Counted from the first letter of the stretch, positions 41,355-54,384 are shown. The stretch is DNA of 64,000 bases from Cymbomonas tetramitiformis (GCA_001247695.2 LGRX02033400.1:62001-126000), one strand, 5' to 3'. Numbers and translations: made by a program. The notes: generated from the letters alone by a model not told the origin.

Positions 41355-41850
41355 GCATCTCGCACAGCACGTCTCAGGTGATAGGGGCGGCAGCCTGACC
41401 GGTTCGCCACCGGTCAGCTCAGGTTGAATCCCTGACCGCCTCGAGGTGGGCGCACTCTCGGCAGTGCCCAGCCGAGTGTGCGCCCAAAGCCATATTCAAA
41501 GCATCCCACCATAAGCATACGCACAAGGACACACCTTGTGCTCACTACAACATCTCGCACATACGCATACGCATACATTGTATTTCCGTTGCAGCATCTC
41601 GCACGGCACGTCTCAGGTGATAGGGGCGGCAGCCTGACCGGTTCGCCACCGGTCAGCTCAGGTTGAATCCCTGACCGCCTCGAGGTGGGCGCACTCTCGG
41701 CAGTGCCCTCTCGGCAGTGCCCGGCCGAGTGTGCGCCCAAAGCCATATTCAAAGCATCCCACCATAAGCATACGCACAAGCGCACACATTGTGCTCACTA
41801 CAACATCTCGCGCATACGCATAAGCATACACTATATTTCCGTTGCAGCAT
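41355..41850 (+). repeat. ~240-bp duplicated unit with strong hairpins
   Basis: Two tandem copies (from about 41355 and 41595). Each has TGACCGGTTCGCCACCGGTCA and a 15-bp stem GGGCGCACTCTCGGC/GCCGAGTGTGCGCCC. The second copy has an extra CTCTCGGCAGTGCC in the loop. Confidence 0.8.
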
Positions 41851-42019
41851 CTTGCACAGTACGTAATTTTGCATACGATAATAATAGCCGTATACCATAA
41901 TGCCACTTGCAAGTATCCATACATTAGGTTGTATATGAACGTGGAAATATGAACATGGAAATGCACTTGCATAGTGAATTGCTCTTTTCAAAAACATCTC
42001 CCGTGTGCATAACATGGCA

Positions 42020-42960
42020 CCCTGATATTTGCAGTGAACAAATTGGCCCCGCGCGGCTACTCAAAAACCTAAAATATCAAAATATTACATCGGTTTTGTT
42101 TCTACGAACCTTCTCCGATGTTCTCCAAAAATATTAAGTCATATAATATCATTTCCCAGAATCATGCACTTTATAGCGCCCCGCCCCATAGCCCATACAT
42201 AATAAAACCTCCGCTCTCACAGCTAGTATCTCTCCCACACGGCCCCGCAACCCGATAACAATAAAATATGGGCTATGCAACTTTCTATGCCTTCTACTAG
42301 CATGGTGCACCTTCACAAACTTGCCATTGGCCTCGTAGCGACACATTCATTTGCCGCGCATGCATGCCAAGTGCAAAACACGATTTCCTGCTGTTTGCAG
42401 TGACCAAAATGGCCCCGCACGACTACTCCAAAACCCTAAACGTCAAAATTTTACATTTTTGAGTTTGTCCAAACCTTCTCCAAACTTCTCTAAAAGTATC
42501 AAACCGTGTAATATCATCATTTCCCGAAATTGTGCACTTTATAGCGAACCCCGCATACGCCGAACCCCCTCTCACAGCTAATATTTCACCCACACCACCC
42601 CGCCAGCAACCCCAAAACCCTAAAATATTTGATATGCAACCTTTTACTGCCTTCTATTAGCATGTTGTACCTTCCCAAACCTTGTAATGGCCTTTTATAA
42701 ACTTATTAATGTGTCGCGCGAGCATTCCATGTGCACAACTTTATTCCCTGGTATTTGCAGTAAACGAAATGGCCCCGCACGGCTACTCCAAAACCCGAAA
42801 TGTCAAAATTTTACATTTTTGAGTTTGTCCAAACCTTCCCCAAACTTCTCCAACCTTCTAACACTTCTAAATGTCATTTTTTCGAAAAACCGTCAAATTA
42901 TGCATAAACGTACCACCCACGCGTGCCACATGCCAAGGACCGAAGTGAATTTGGGATATA
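42020..42960 (-). repeat. Inverted relatives of the 349-bp repeat
   Basis: Three diverged units (near 42030, 42390 and 42740) carry the reverse complement of the 33.7-34.8 kb repeat, for example AAATGGCCCCGCACGACTAC and AAACCCTAAA. They are more diverged than the direct array. Confidence 0.8.
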
Positions 42961-44020
42961 TGCCGCGTTCTTTCGATATAGTTGGTATATGAGTGCTTTG
43001 GGGTCATATTTAGGTGTCCAATAATTATCTAAAAACTTGTGTTGGGTGTAATACTCGGTGTAGCGATGTGGTTTACGTTATTGAAAGGTTGGGGTGAGAC
43101 CGCTCGAAATTAAATAAAAAGGCCGGTCCTCCCACAAGGACCGGACGTTCCCAAGCCACCTACACTCACTAAGTGGCCTTCCTAGTGCCCACTGCACTTA
43201 AAACATACTTCAACATGACGTATTCGTGCCCTCTACAATGTACAACATCTTCGGAATCCACAATACTGCGGTATATATCCCTCACAATGTCATGCACCCA
43301 CGAAAAAACTAGATTTCATCAAAAAATCTATCGCCATCCAAAAATCTGCTCTCGCCGAATTCCAAAGCAATGTTCCGAGTAGACTACTGCACATATTGAC
43401 AAGCTTAAGCATTCTAAAAATCGGTAAACATGTTTACATGAAGTATGCGACGTGCCACATCATACATCTATCATATCCGAACACTATTTGGCATTCATAG
43501 TATCCGTAGTAACGAAAAAAACATTTGAAAACCTTGGATCAAAAATGTTTTTTACAGGTGTAAGGTCGATTTGAGTGCGTATATACGCCCAATTTACGAG
43601 GTCGCCAACATGTATAATGTTGCAAGTATGATTGGGTATGATGTTAGGATAAAATTTTGTACTTGGGCGGCTTGTTTGACCTGGAATTCTATTGGATAAA
43701 AATATTTGAATGGCATGGCATGTTTTTGAACGTCCTCCAAAAGTTGCAACTCAAAAATGATAGGGTACATGCTACAAATGCATTGGATATAGTCATTTTA
43801 TGACGATATACGGTTGATGGCGCATATGGGCACTCGGTTTAGGTCCTAAGTATACTAAAAACCGAAGGGTAGGCACTAATACCGTCATCAAGCGAGGACG
43901 GCTAAAGAAATTCCCGCAACACCGGTCCTTGTGGGAGGACCCGACGTCGTTTCGGTCCTCCCACAAGGATGACTGTCGGGCAGTAGCCAAAGACGTCGAA
44001 AGGATTCGAGGGGGTGACCG
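42961..44020. repeat. Hairpins CCGGTCCTCCCACAAGGACCGG and spacer
   Basis: A near-perfect palindrome around 43122-43147 and related inverted copies at 43920-43970 (CGGTCCTTGTGGGAGGACC, CGGTCCTCCCACAAGG). They may mark the ends of an ~850-bp TIR element. No gene supported between them. Confidence 0.45.
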
Positions 44021-44800
44021 TTGTCCCCGAAAATCCTTGTGAAGTGGACGGAGAGAGGTTTCAAGTTGATATTCAAATACCCGAGAGGAGCCATCCCGTT
44101 TATCTCGCATGATTACTGGTCAGGTAAGGGACCTTGCACCATCCCCGGGGAGGGATGTTATAAAGATAAGTACTCGGACGTTGTTATTGTCTCCATGGAT
44201 AGTGCAAGTATGGGGTGCCCTGTCCGTAGGAAATTGAATGGTGAGCGGATTTAGTATAAAATTCCTCAAATGGTTCATCAATGTGGTCCCGTCCAAGAAA
44301 ATGGATTCTAAGTTGCTAAAAGAGACAGGGGTGCACCCGGATATGGTAAGGCATGCAGGTACTTGCAGAAACTAAAAGGGTGCTCACTCCCACCCCAATT
44401 GTGTTCATGGGTTAAGAAAAAGGGAGAGGAAAGTTTGCCGGAATGCTACCTAGGAGCCCAGCCGATTTAGACGGTACCTTGCAGCCAAAAGGGGTAAGGC
44501 CGTACTATAATGTCACTGTTTGGCCCAAGGAACTGACCCCGATGGGTTATATGCCGGAGGGCTTTTGGGAAAGTGCTGAAAGAAATAGGTGTACCACACT
44601 GAGAGGTAAACCCGCGTATTAAGAAGTTGGCAACGATGTGCAGACGGCACTCCCGAGAGAGGAATCTGCCTCCATAAAGAGGGGGTATTACCGGAGGTTG
44701 TGCTCCAGGATGAGTCCCCAAGCGTTCTGCAATTACGTGTGGAGAAGAGAACGGGGGCAGATTTCACAAACGCTGCAGGAACCATGATAAAAAAAACCTA
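44021..44800 (+). pseudogene. Possible decayed coding sequence
   Basis: Protein-like stretches in more than one plus frame: 44021-44254 (FKYPRGAIPFISHDYWSGKG), then about 44425-44600 (GTLQPKGVRPYYNVTVWPKE, MGYMPEGFWESAERN) and 44650-44770, with stops and frame changes between. No family recognised. Could be chance; composition is the only support. Confidence 0.25.
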
Positions 44801-46449
44801 TACTTATTTGACCTCTTACCCTTGCCCCTGGGGGGCTGGGGCTCCTCAGGGGCAACCATGGCCCAGGGGCCGGCCGGAGAACCCCTGGGTGCCCGCTGCG
44901 TTTTCACCACCACCACTGCTCATTTCCCCACCACCACCACCACCTAGCATCAGCTCCACGACCCTGCTGATGTCTCCGACGCTTGTGACCGACACGTGCT
45001 TTTCCTAGTGCCGTGGCGCTCATGCTTCCATCGGTCCATGCCATGCGGAATACAAAACTGCTTTAGCAGACAGTTATGCAGGTGGGGAACAAACTCGTCC
45101 GCTTGCTCGTTCCGAGGGCGCTGCCTTACCCATCGACGTATGAATGTTTTATTATTATTGTTATCGTGCGATAAATTGAAAACCCAAAATGAAATAAAGC
45201 GTTGAGCAAAATGAGCACATTCTCAAAGGTCATCACCAGATTTTGAAGGCGTGGGTCTCAGGTCAAAGCTCCGTGTTGAAGTCAATATACTTCCTGACTC
45301 CCAGAAACAGCTGGTTACCTCCAACGTGTCGAAGGGCAAGTGGATGCCATAAAATATGTTGAAATATGCCTATGACTAATTCGTACAGTCACGGCCATAT
45401 TCAGTGTGCCATCCTCAGTCGCCCTAGCTAGTGGCATAGACTCGGTATATAAAGTGTTTATCTGAGCCTCTCTTGATCTGTCCGTTCACCGTCGGCAGCG
45501 GATCCCCGCTGCCTGTTTGAGCTGTTTCTAACAGGTTATGGGCACACTTCACGCTTGTGTGTTGTGATCTTAGCGTAGAATTTGGTTTATTGTCGTCCTT
45601 TCTTTCGTTCGAGCGAGTGACGCCACACCTTGTCGGTGGGACGCTCATGGTCAGACGCCAAGCCTTGTCGGTGGGACGCTCATGGTCAGATTCTATGCTA
45701 GAGCTTGGAACGCTCTTCTGGCTTTGGGCATTTACGACGAGGTGGTGCGCTACGATTTCGTCTTTGAGAGGATTCTGCTTTTATTATCGTGATATAACAT
45801 GATTCCCTCTCGGATTTCGACGAGCGTGGAGCTTGTCGCTCTTTGTGGGCGTTGTCGTCGTTAGTCTGAGGTGCTTGCATGCGCTTGCGCTCGCACCACG
45901 CACCTCACCCCATCATGCTCCTTCGTGAGCGAGGTTCTACCGCATTTTCTTGACACCCGGCCTACACCGGTTTTAGACATCTTCGAGGCAGTTTAGCACT
46001 ATCGTTATTTTGTATGTTATTGTCGTATGGAGGGGGTGTAAGTTGTTGGTGACCAACTATGGAAAAATTTTATGGCTTATTTTTCACTTTCTAAGCTACT
46101 GTATTCACCTGATAGTATGGATCCACGCAGTTCTCTTTTGAACATGTACTCAATTGAGCTCTAGTGAGAGTTCCTTACTTGTTTTAGGAACAAACCCTAA
46201 GTGGCGCACTACCAGACCTTTGTAAACAACCATATGGCGACACTTGAGCAGCTTCCTGATCCTAATATATGTACTTCTAGCATATCGGTTTTGGTACTTG
46301 GGTGCTGTATATGCTATTTGAGCTTTTATTCGTGTAAATTGACACCTTGGAGCATCATCTTTCTTGACCCTCGCCTTCCTCTAGCACGTGAAAACTGTGT
46401 CGCGGAGCCCTGGGGAGTTTGGAAGTGAAAGGGTGGAGCAGAGGTCCCA
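44801..46449. other. Unassigned stretch
   Basis: Contains a GC-rich patch (44820-44900), CCACCACCA runs (44910-44945) and a 35-bp direct repeat (CTTGTCGGTGGGACGCTCAT at 45628 and 45663). Small ORFs are not convincing. Confidence 0.4.
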
Positions 46450-47078
46450 TGTCGAGCTGCCGGTTCCTGCTTGGCACGGACGCTGTGAGCGATAGGGATT
46501 GGCGTGGGCTCTGATCGACATGATCAAGGGCTCGGTGCCGTTATTGGGTGCGGCGGACGCTGCGGGCAGAGCACTCGGCTTTGCGGTATCCAGCAAACGT
46601 GGACCCGCGGCCGCTTCTCGCGAAGGAAACGAAGCTGATCAGGGACAACCGCGCTCGGCTGACAATGCGAAGAAGTTGTTCTCCTCGTCGTCCGGACGAA
46701 ATACATGCAAGCCCGCCAGCCCCGCAGTCGCCCGCGGCTTCCCGCCGTTCGGGCAGTCGTCGTGGTGCCAGCGACGGACCGCGCACCCGTCTTGGCGCAG
46801 ACGTTGTTGTTTTCGCAGTTCAGGATCATCTACCCGGTCCCCTTGTGGAAGGTGGCCTTCTTGGAAACCCCCTTCGGCAGAGCACCTGTGACAAGCCGTA
46901 CCACCTTGGGCCCGCGGCCAGTGTTAGACATCTCCGCCCGCGGGGCGAATCCCCATCCATCAACGCGGTCGGCGTGAACTACTTTCACCTGGTGCTCGAG
47001 GTCGAAGATGATGTGGGTGAGTTCCTTGATGGCGGGATCTAGCATTTCGAACTGCGGCATCGTGTTGTCATACTGCAA
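46450..47078 (-). pseudogene. gag-like fragment
   Basis: Minus-strand relative of the gag at 29.5-30.9 kb. 47078-46830 encodes AIKELTHIIFDLEHQVKVV, a GFAPRAEMSNTG block and KKATFHKGTG, matching DLTAIILDVKRQMKVL, FTPRADKMKIG and KRVAFHKGSG there. After a frameshift, RRWHHDDCPNGGKP matches the zinc-knuckle end HWHRDCPNGG. No LTR or pol nearby; a broken remnant next to the 3' end of the peroxiredoxin gene. Confidence 0.65.
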
Positions 47079-47660
47079 TGCGATATGAGCTTATGTACAC
47101 TACTTATCCCGGCGGGCGGGGAGGGCGGAGGTGCGAATGGCGAACTAATCGATCGCCAACCACAATAATATTGGTCTGTTAAACTGTGCAAGTAAGTAAG
47201 TAATTTGCCTAGCGTTGTTCGAAGAGATGATTATAACTCTCGAGCCTCTCAGGCCTCTCAACACAGGTAGCATCACCACAATCCAACATTAGTGTGTTTC
47301 ATGCCTCTTTTTGTGGGTTTGACGCATTTATATGCAGACATCGTGTTTTATTGAAATTCGAGAAAGAGCCTTCCCGGAAACCGTAGTTGAGACCACAGCA
47401 ATGGATTCGAATTTCTGAGGATGGTACAACTCCCAATTCTGCAGGGAAATAATCGGCAACTTCACCTAATTATGCATATAATGAATGCCAGTCTAGATAA
47501 ATAGTGGTCATCATTTCCCCTATTTTTATTAAACAAGTGCTTATATTTCACAAGACTCAATGCCAACTTGATCTTAGTCAGTTTTCAGAAATTTTTAATT
47601 CTGCATGTACTTAAATCACAAACCTGTAAAACTTCACTACATCATATGATGACAATGCTC
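47079..47660. other. Spacer downstream of peroxiredoxin gene
   Basis: AT-rich sequence between the gag fragment and the last exon; probably includes the peroxiredoxin 3' untranslated region. Nothing else recognised. Confidence 0.4.
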
Positions 47661-49898
47661 TCAAGCGGAAGGATCCTCAGTCATACGAATGTACTTCTTG
47701 CCAGATGGAACTTCAGTCACTTCAAACCTGTAAGAATACGAATAAAGTCAGTAACTCAATCTTGTGGATAGCCCAAACTGTATGAGTTGGGCAGTAAAGA
47801 GTTACAAAATACTGGAATCGAACACATCCGAGGGCTGCTTAGACAGAGACGTCTGTGGCAGTACGTATACACGTACCCTGTCAAGATATTGAAATCAATC
47901 CTACATTTTATATCAGGTGCGTATCACTTACGACAGTGACGTACCCGCCAAGTTTGCGGACTGCTTCCTCATCACTTAAAGACGGCACGACCATGCACTT
48001 TGCACCTCGTATCCAGCTGGCCGGGGTGGCAACGCTGCGAAAGTCAAGTCTATCCTTGAGCCACCACGAATTGGTACTAGCAACGACATGGCCATAATAT
48101 CAGAAAGCAAGGCGAGCATAGACATATAAGTGTAAGAACTGTGCACGAGTACTCGTGCCTATTTGAACATACCTCGCACTTGCTGTGAGTTGCAGAGAGT
48201 CAACAACGCGGAGTACCTAGGAAAAAGTGGTTTCAAGCGGGAAAAAACTCAGAACTGCTACCAAATATTGTGCACGTGCAAGCATCTTTTCGATGGTTAC
48301 TCCGTTCATACGAGCGATCCTTGGCTCGGAGCTCATAGCAGTCACTCACCTCATCAAAGTTTCGACCCGTGGTCGCAGGGTACAGCAGTGATAGCTTCAA
48401 CTTTTTGTCAGGACCGATGATGAATACCGCTGTGTGGACATCGAAGAATTTTTTAAGAGCGACTGAGCTCTGCAGCAAAAATGGAACCATAGCTCTGTCT
48501 CAAAACTTCAAAGTACCTCTGCAGGTCATTGGCAGGCCGTTGGCGTCCTTCTCGTCCGGATCAACCTGCGCAAGAGCGTTGCAATACACGTGAAGACAGC
48601 CACGTTCAGATCAGCAAGTACACGGTGTGTGTTCTACAGACATCGGCTCTCATGGGTGAATGGCCCACAACTGTTCTACGAATTCCGAGCGGCGTAGAGA
48701 GGTTGGGAGGGTAGTCGACTTACCATGCCCCATTTCACAGCCAACTCCCGAGAAGGATCGGCTATGATAGGGAATTTCATTGTGGAACCTTTTGCAAAAG
48801 GCGCCGCAACAATATCTTTAATCCATTCCTGCATATGGTCGCCAAACAGACGCAGATGTCCGTTGCTCGAGAAATTCAAAGTTATCGCGCCCCCTCCACC
48901 ACGTGGTAACCGAAACCACACAGTGATCAGCGCACACAAACGAAAATCTTTCCCAACCCTCAAAATAAATCACGTATGCTGCCCGTGTACACTCTGCAAG
49001 TGTCTTTATAGGCGCCATCGCAAAATACTCATCACAACAAAATCAAAGCCTAGCCGTTCGCGCACAATCTCTCTCTCTCTCCCCCGCTGCCCCTTTTCCT
49101 ATCTCTAGCTCTATCTCTTCGCGCACAATCTCTCCCTCTGCCTCGCCCCCCCTCCTTTTCTACCTTTCTATCTCTACATCTCCCTACTTACATCTCAATC
49201 CATACCTCTCTAGTTCCACGCCGACCCTCAACCCACTGCACTCTTTCCTTGTCTTCCTACACAAATTCTAATACGCGTGCTCGCTGACGGAATATCACGT
49301 GAACATCAAGCTTCGAGACTTCACACGAACAGACGGTGACAAGTGGATGCTGCTTCATGAACGCGGCGGTAGTTATACTGAAGATTTCATACGTCGCCGC
49401 AATAAAGTGTATTATTGCTCTGAATCGGCCCCGTTTCAAGAATTCGACGCGTATTCACACTGAGTCAAGGAAGGCGCGTATGTACCTTGTGAGATTCAAC
49501 GTCGTCGCAAGACAACGCAGCGAGCTTCACTCCCCTGAAATACGATACGCTTGCTTACCAACAGCGTATACCAAAGAAGTCATCAATTATACTCCTAGTC
49601 CAAGTTGTGCAAGCCTCAAGTTGTTGCAAAATTCTTTCCGATAAATCCTTTCTTGAGAGTCAGGCAAACACGAGATGGCGAACTTTGATCAGAGGGTATC
49701 AAGTTATAATTACCTGCTTTCGAATTCAGGTTGAAGGGCGGCAACGGTTCCAAGCTCGGTTGTGCACACAGGCGTAAAATCGGCAGGATGAGAAAACAAT
49801 ATTGCCCAACAACCCTCGATATATGAGTGCCACTCCAGCGGTCCATCAGTTGTATCGGCTTTGAAGTTCGGCACGACCTCTCCCAAGTTGATGCCCAT
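47661..49898 (-). CDS. PRDX6: 1-Cys peroxiredoxin (Prx6 family), eight exons
   Basis: Thiol peroxidase reducing H2O2 and lipid peroxides. Exons (minus): 49898-49714, 49534-49486, 48828-48724, 48565-48517, 48429-48350, 48216-48173, 48034-47945, 47727-47661. All introns are GT-AG (e.g. GCAG|GTAATT, CATG|GTAAGT, GGCGG|GTACGT), and phases join without a break to give 222 residues, the normal family length. Active site FSHPADFTPVCTTE gives His37, Thr42 and peroxidatic Cys45; conserved Arg129 lies in TCRAVFIIGP. The C-terminal part has YPATTGRNFDE, RVVDSLQLT and TPASW, diagnostic of Prx6. Start chosen at MGINLGE; an upstream in-frame ATG at 49940 would add 14 residues. Intron 2 contains pyrimidine-rich microsatellites. 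The only clearly intact, intron-rich host gene here. Confidence 0.95.
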
Positions 49899-50739
49899 AC
49901 TTCTTCGCTTGTGTGAAGTGTAAACGAAAGACTGTTTCAAAGCTTATGACCTGCTCTCTGTGGCAAACGAGTCGAGGGAATCTTGGTGCGACCAATCTTA
50001 CGGATAAGGTGATACGGTTTAGTGGCGCATATGATATGGAAATAATACAGCTGGACTCATACGAAATACTTTCAGCTTGTCGAATCCCGTGATCTATATC
50101 TATTACTCGCTAATCGAAGAGCTACAAAGTGTTTGCTTTCCCGTCCAAGTTCCTCTCTTCTCAGATATCAAGGAATTTACCGGATTTACCCCCGTCTCCG
50201 GTCGGGTGCGCACGTTCGGTTGAACAGTTCGAGACGCCCACGTTAGCACCACGCCACGCCACGTTCGCTTGCGTTGGGGAGGGCACCACCACCACCGAGA
50301 TTTAGGGTTCTTACGTCAGGACTCAGGATGCGGATGCCCCCACGCCAGATCGTTCGTAGCATCCGCGACTTCGCGCGTCCTGAATAATTATTATGACGCA
50401 TGTGCGCAGCTGCGCACTGATTATTTTCACCATTCCATGATAATAGATAATCTATGATAGATTTTTAAAGATTACTCCGGAACCAAGGGGAGTAATTATA
50501 GGGCTCTAGTGTAGCAGGGGGAAACCGGATTTCGTAACACTGTGATCCGCCAAACCCGTGAGCTCACTTGTTTCAGCGGGGAAAACAAGAAAAACGGAGC
50601 AAATATCCCACAGCCGTTGTATATTGCATAATAATATACATATATTAAATACATATATTAATATAACCTCTACTCCTTATGATTTGGAACCTGGCCAAAT
50701 TACCTACCTCTGACCTTTATAGTCTTGGCATGAAGTAAA
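49899..50739. other. Upstream region of peroxiredoxin gene
   Basis: Presumed promoter and intergenic sequence. No clear TATA box could be assigned. A GCACCACCACCACC run and AT-rich TACATATATTAAATACATATATT lie toward the repeat array. Confidence 0.4.
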
Positions 50740-53450
50740 TTACCTTACCTTAGTCAATCAGCAGGGCAGCAGCCGCAGCAGCAAAGCTCGAATCCCAACG
50801 GGCGACGCAGTCGATTTTTCGATCTCACGATCGCCAGACGCTAACGATGGCAGTGCCACTGCATTCGCGTATATTTACCGCGACGCCACCCACGCGTTAT
50901 GGCATGGCATGCTGGGAAGTAAAAAGCGAAACATTGTCGCGCACATGACCCTGCGGTCAGATGATGTAATAGCGATATCCATGTTAACATCGCATGGCCG
51001 ACGCGATGTTCGTAAATCGAAATTACCGGATGGAACCTCGGCTGCCACGACTGCACTAAAATGTAACGCCCGACAAAAAGAAATACGAGCATCGCGGCGC
51101 GCCACGTCGGACGGAATGGTAATTAATCGTGTTGTCCAAAAAGATCGACGCCTAGTGGAGATCGCATATTTGTGATCGACAGCGCCTAGACCTCTGACCC
51201 TTATAGTCTTGGCATGAAGTAAATACCTCTGCTCCTTATGATTTGGAACCTGGCCAAATTACCTACCTCTGACCTAAGCTTTATAATCTTCACCCAAACC
51301 AAATTACCTTACTTACTTACTTACTTACCTTAATCAGCAGCAGCAGCAGCAAAGCTCGAATCCCAACGGGCGATACAGTCGAACGTTCCATCTCACGATC
51401 GCCAGACGCTAACGATGACAGTGCCACAACAGTCGCGTGTATGTACCACGACGCCACCCACGCGTTATGGCATTATGGCATGGCATGCTGGGAAGCAAAA
51501 AACAAAGCACTGTCGCGCACATGATCCTGCGGTCATATGATGCAATGGCGATATCCATGTTAACATCGCATGGTAACTAATCGTGCTGTCCAAAAAGATC
51601 GACGCCTAGTGGAGATCGCATATTTGTGATCGACAGCGCCTAGTACCTTACTTACTTACTTACTTACTTAATCAGCAACAGCAACAACAGCAAAGCGCGA
51701 ATCCCAACGGGCGACACAGACGAACCGTTCCAATCTCACGATCGCCAGACGCTAACGATGACAGTGCCACTGCAGTCTCGTACATTTACCGCGACGCCAC
51801 CCACGCGTTACGATGGCATGGCATGTTGAAATGCAAAAAGCGAAGCATTGTCGCGCACATGATCCTACGGTCAGCTGGCCTAGTGGAGATCTCTTTTTGA
51901 GATCGATCCGCCTAGTACCTTACCTTACCTTAGTCAATCAACAGCAGGAGCAGCAGCCGCAACAGCAAAGCTCGAATCCCAACGGGCGACGCAGTCGATT
52001 TTTCGATCTCACGATCGCCAGACGCTAACGATGGCAGTGCCACTGCATTCGCGTATATTTACCGTGACGCCACCCACGCGTTATGGCATGGCATGCTGGG
52101 AAGTAAAAAGCGAAACATTGTCGCGCACATGATCCTGCGGTCAGATGATGTAATAGCGATATCCATGTTAACATCGCATGGCCGACGCGATGTTCGTAAA
52201 TCGAAATTACCGGATGGAACCTCGGCTGCCACGACTGCACTAAAATGTAACGCCCGACAAAAAGAAATACGAGCATCGCGGCGCGCCACGTCGGACGGAA
52301 TGGTAATTAATCGTGTTGTCCAAAAAGATCGACGCCTAGTGGAGATCGCATATTTGTGATCGACAGCGCCTAGACCTCTGACCCTTATAGTCTTGGCATG
52401 AAGTAAATACCTCTGCTCCTTATGATTTGGAACCTGGCCAAATTACCTTACCTTACTTACTTACTTACTTAATCGGCAACAACAGCAACAGCAAAGCGCG
52501 AATCCCAACGGGCGACACCGACGAACCGTTCCGATCTCACGATCGCCAGACGCTAACGATGACAGTGCCACTGCAGTCGCGTACATTTACCGCGACGCCA
52601 CCCACGCGTTACGATGGCATGGCATGTTGGGAAGTAAAAAGCGAAGCATTGTCGCGCACATGATCCTACGGTCAGCTGGCCTAGTGAAGATCTCTTTTTG
52701 AGATCGATCCGCCTAGTACCTTACCTTACCTTAGTCAATCAGCACGGCAGCAGCAGCAACAGCAAAGCTCGAATCCCAACGGGCGACGCAATCGATTTTT
52801 CGATCTCACGATCGCCAGACGCTGACGATGACAGTGCCACTGCATTCGCGTATATTTACCGCGACGCCACCCACGCATTATGGCATGGCATGCTGGGAAG
52901 TAAAAAGAGAAACATTGTCGCGCACATGACCCTGCGGTCAGATGATGTAATAGCGATATCCATGTTAACATCGCATGGCCGACGCGATGTTCGTAAATCG
53001 AAATTACCGGATGGAACCTCGGCTGCCACGACTGCACTAAAATGTAACGCCCGACAAAAAGCAATACGAGCATCGCGGCGCGCCACGTCGGACGGAATGG
53101 CAATTAATCGTGTTGTCCAAAAAGATCGACGCCTAGTGGAGATCGCATATTTGTGATCGACAGCGCCTAGTACTTAATCAGCAGCAACAATAGTAGTAGC
53201 AACAGCAGCAGCAACAACAAACAAAGCGCGAATCCCAATGGGCGACACAGACAAACTTCCGATCGCACGATCGCCGGACGCTAACGATGGCAGTGCCACT
53301 GCATTCGCGTACATTTACCGCGACGCCACCCACGCGTCATGGCATGGCATGTTGGGATGCAAAAAGCGAAGCACTGTCGCGCACATGATCCTACGGTCAG
53401 TTGGCCTAGTGGAGATCTCTTTTTCAGATCGACCCGCCTAATATTAAATA
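50740..53450 (+). repeat. Array of SINE-like repeats in long and short forms
   Basis: Seven related units: long (~430 bp) at about 50745, 51930 and 52735, short (~260-300 bp) at about 51330, 51650, 52460 and 53175. All start with CAG/CAA runs and AAGCTCGAATCCCAACGGGC and share CACGATCGCCAGACGCTAAC. They end in a hairpin, GATCGACGCCTAG...GCGCCTAG (long) or GGAGATCTCTTTTTGAGATC (short). TTAC microsatellites separate several units. ORFs of 60-150 codons inside are repeated copies, not genes. Confidence 0.85.
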
Positions 53451-53464
53451 CGTTTTTTGCCGTT

Positions 53465-53760
53465 GCTAATATTGACGCGTTCGAGCACGCTTTCCGAAAA
53501 CGGTAAAGGTAGATGCGTTGGAGGTTCACGGAACATGGTAGACGTCATCGCGACTGTCATGTGACGGAATCTCGGGTTCGATGAGACACGGCCGGCGAAC
53601 CGGTTTTTTTATTCATTTCTTCATATCTGATTTCATGCCAAGCCCATCGATCACGCGATTTGTTGTGACACTATTTTCGTACGCGGTCCGTTGAGCTTGA
53701 CCAGTAACTCGCACTAAGAAAAAAGGTTGGCGCCTATAACCGTCAGAAACAATCCTTCGC
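53465..53760 (+). repeat. ~290-bp repeat, left copy of inverted pair
   Basis: Shares with the inverse of 63035-63310 the segments GTAGATGCGTTGGAGGTTCA, GTCATGTGACGGAATC, GAGACACGGCCGGCG and CGTCAGAAACAATCCTTCGCC. It is preceded by TTTTTTGCCGTTGCTAATAT, a sequence seen again near 63360 and 63826. Confidence 0.8.
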
Positions 53761-54184
53761 CTAACGGGGTGAGGCAGCTATGATACTCTCTTGAATTCTT
53801 CACGTGTTTTGCTTGTGATACTTGTGTTGCGTCTTGTTGTTTCATCGTTCGACGGAGTGTGCAGGTGGAATTAGCAGCGCATATTTTGTAAAGCAACTTT
53901 CCCTTTTCGCCAATAGGCACGCACCTCGTGATGTGGGATTCTAAGTTGGCATTTGTCAACTTAGTTTGGGATAAAACCCAACTACATCGTATGTTTATTT
54001 ATTGGGTCGTACATACACGATGCCGTAAGTTCCTCGGCTGATTCCATCACCAGGTGTATGAGGGCATCTGCCGACGTGACCTCGCGCCGAGAGGCATTCG
54101 CGCACTTGTACCATCAACGCCATCGTGTAACACTAAATACACGCACACTCAAGGTAGGTCCCTCAGTGAGCTAATGCATACACA
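53761..54184. other. Unassigned stretch
   Basis: Between the 53.5-kb repeat and the LTR element. No supported gene. Confidence 0.4.
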
Positions 54185-54189
54185 TCATA

Positions 54190-54384
54190 TGCTGGATTCA
54201 GTGCACCGTACCAGGTCATTATGTGCATGACTCCGTTTAGCTGTACCAGTACTCGTACAGTACTTGGTGGCAGAAACCTAGGTCACAGATACGCTTATAT
54301 TCGATTATCTCTTATAATGAGTTTACACTTGTATGAAAACTATTCAGTGACCACCCGATATATTACAGTATAATATATCTCACA
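54190..54384 (+). repeat. 5' LTR (195 bp)
   Basis: Starts TGCTGGATTCAGTGCACC and ends ATATCTCACA; contains AGTACTCGTACAGTACT. Confidence 0.9.

Noticed and set aside
46120..46440. LTR of the gag fragment at 46.4-47.1 kb
   Set aside because: I could not find a matching second copy or TG...CA ends with a duplication.
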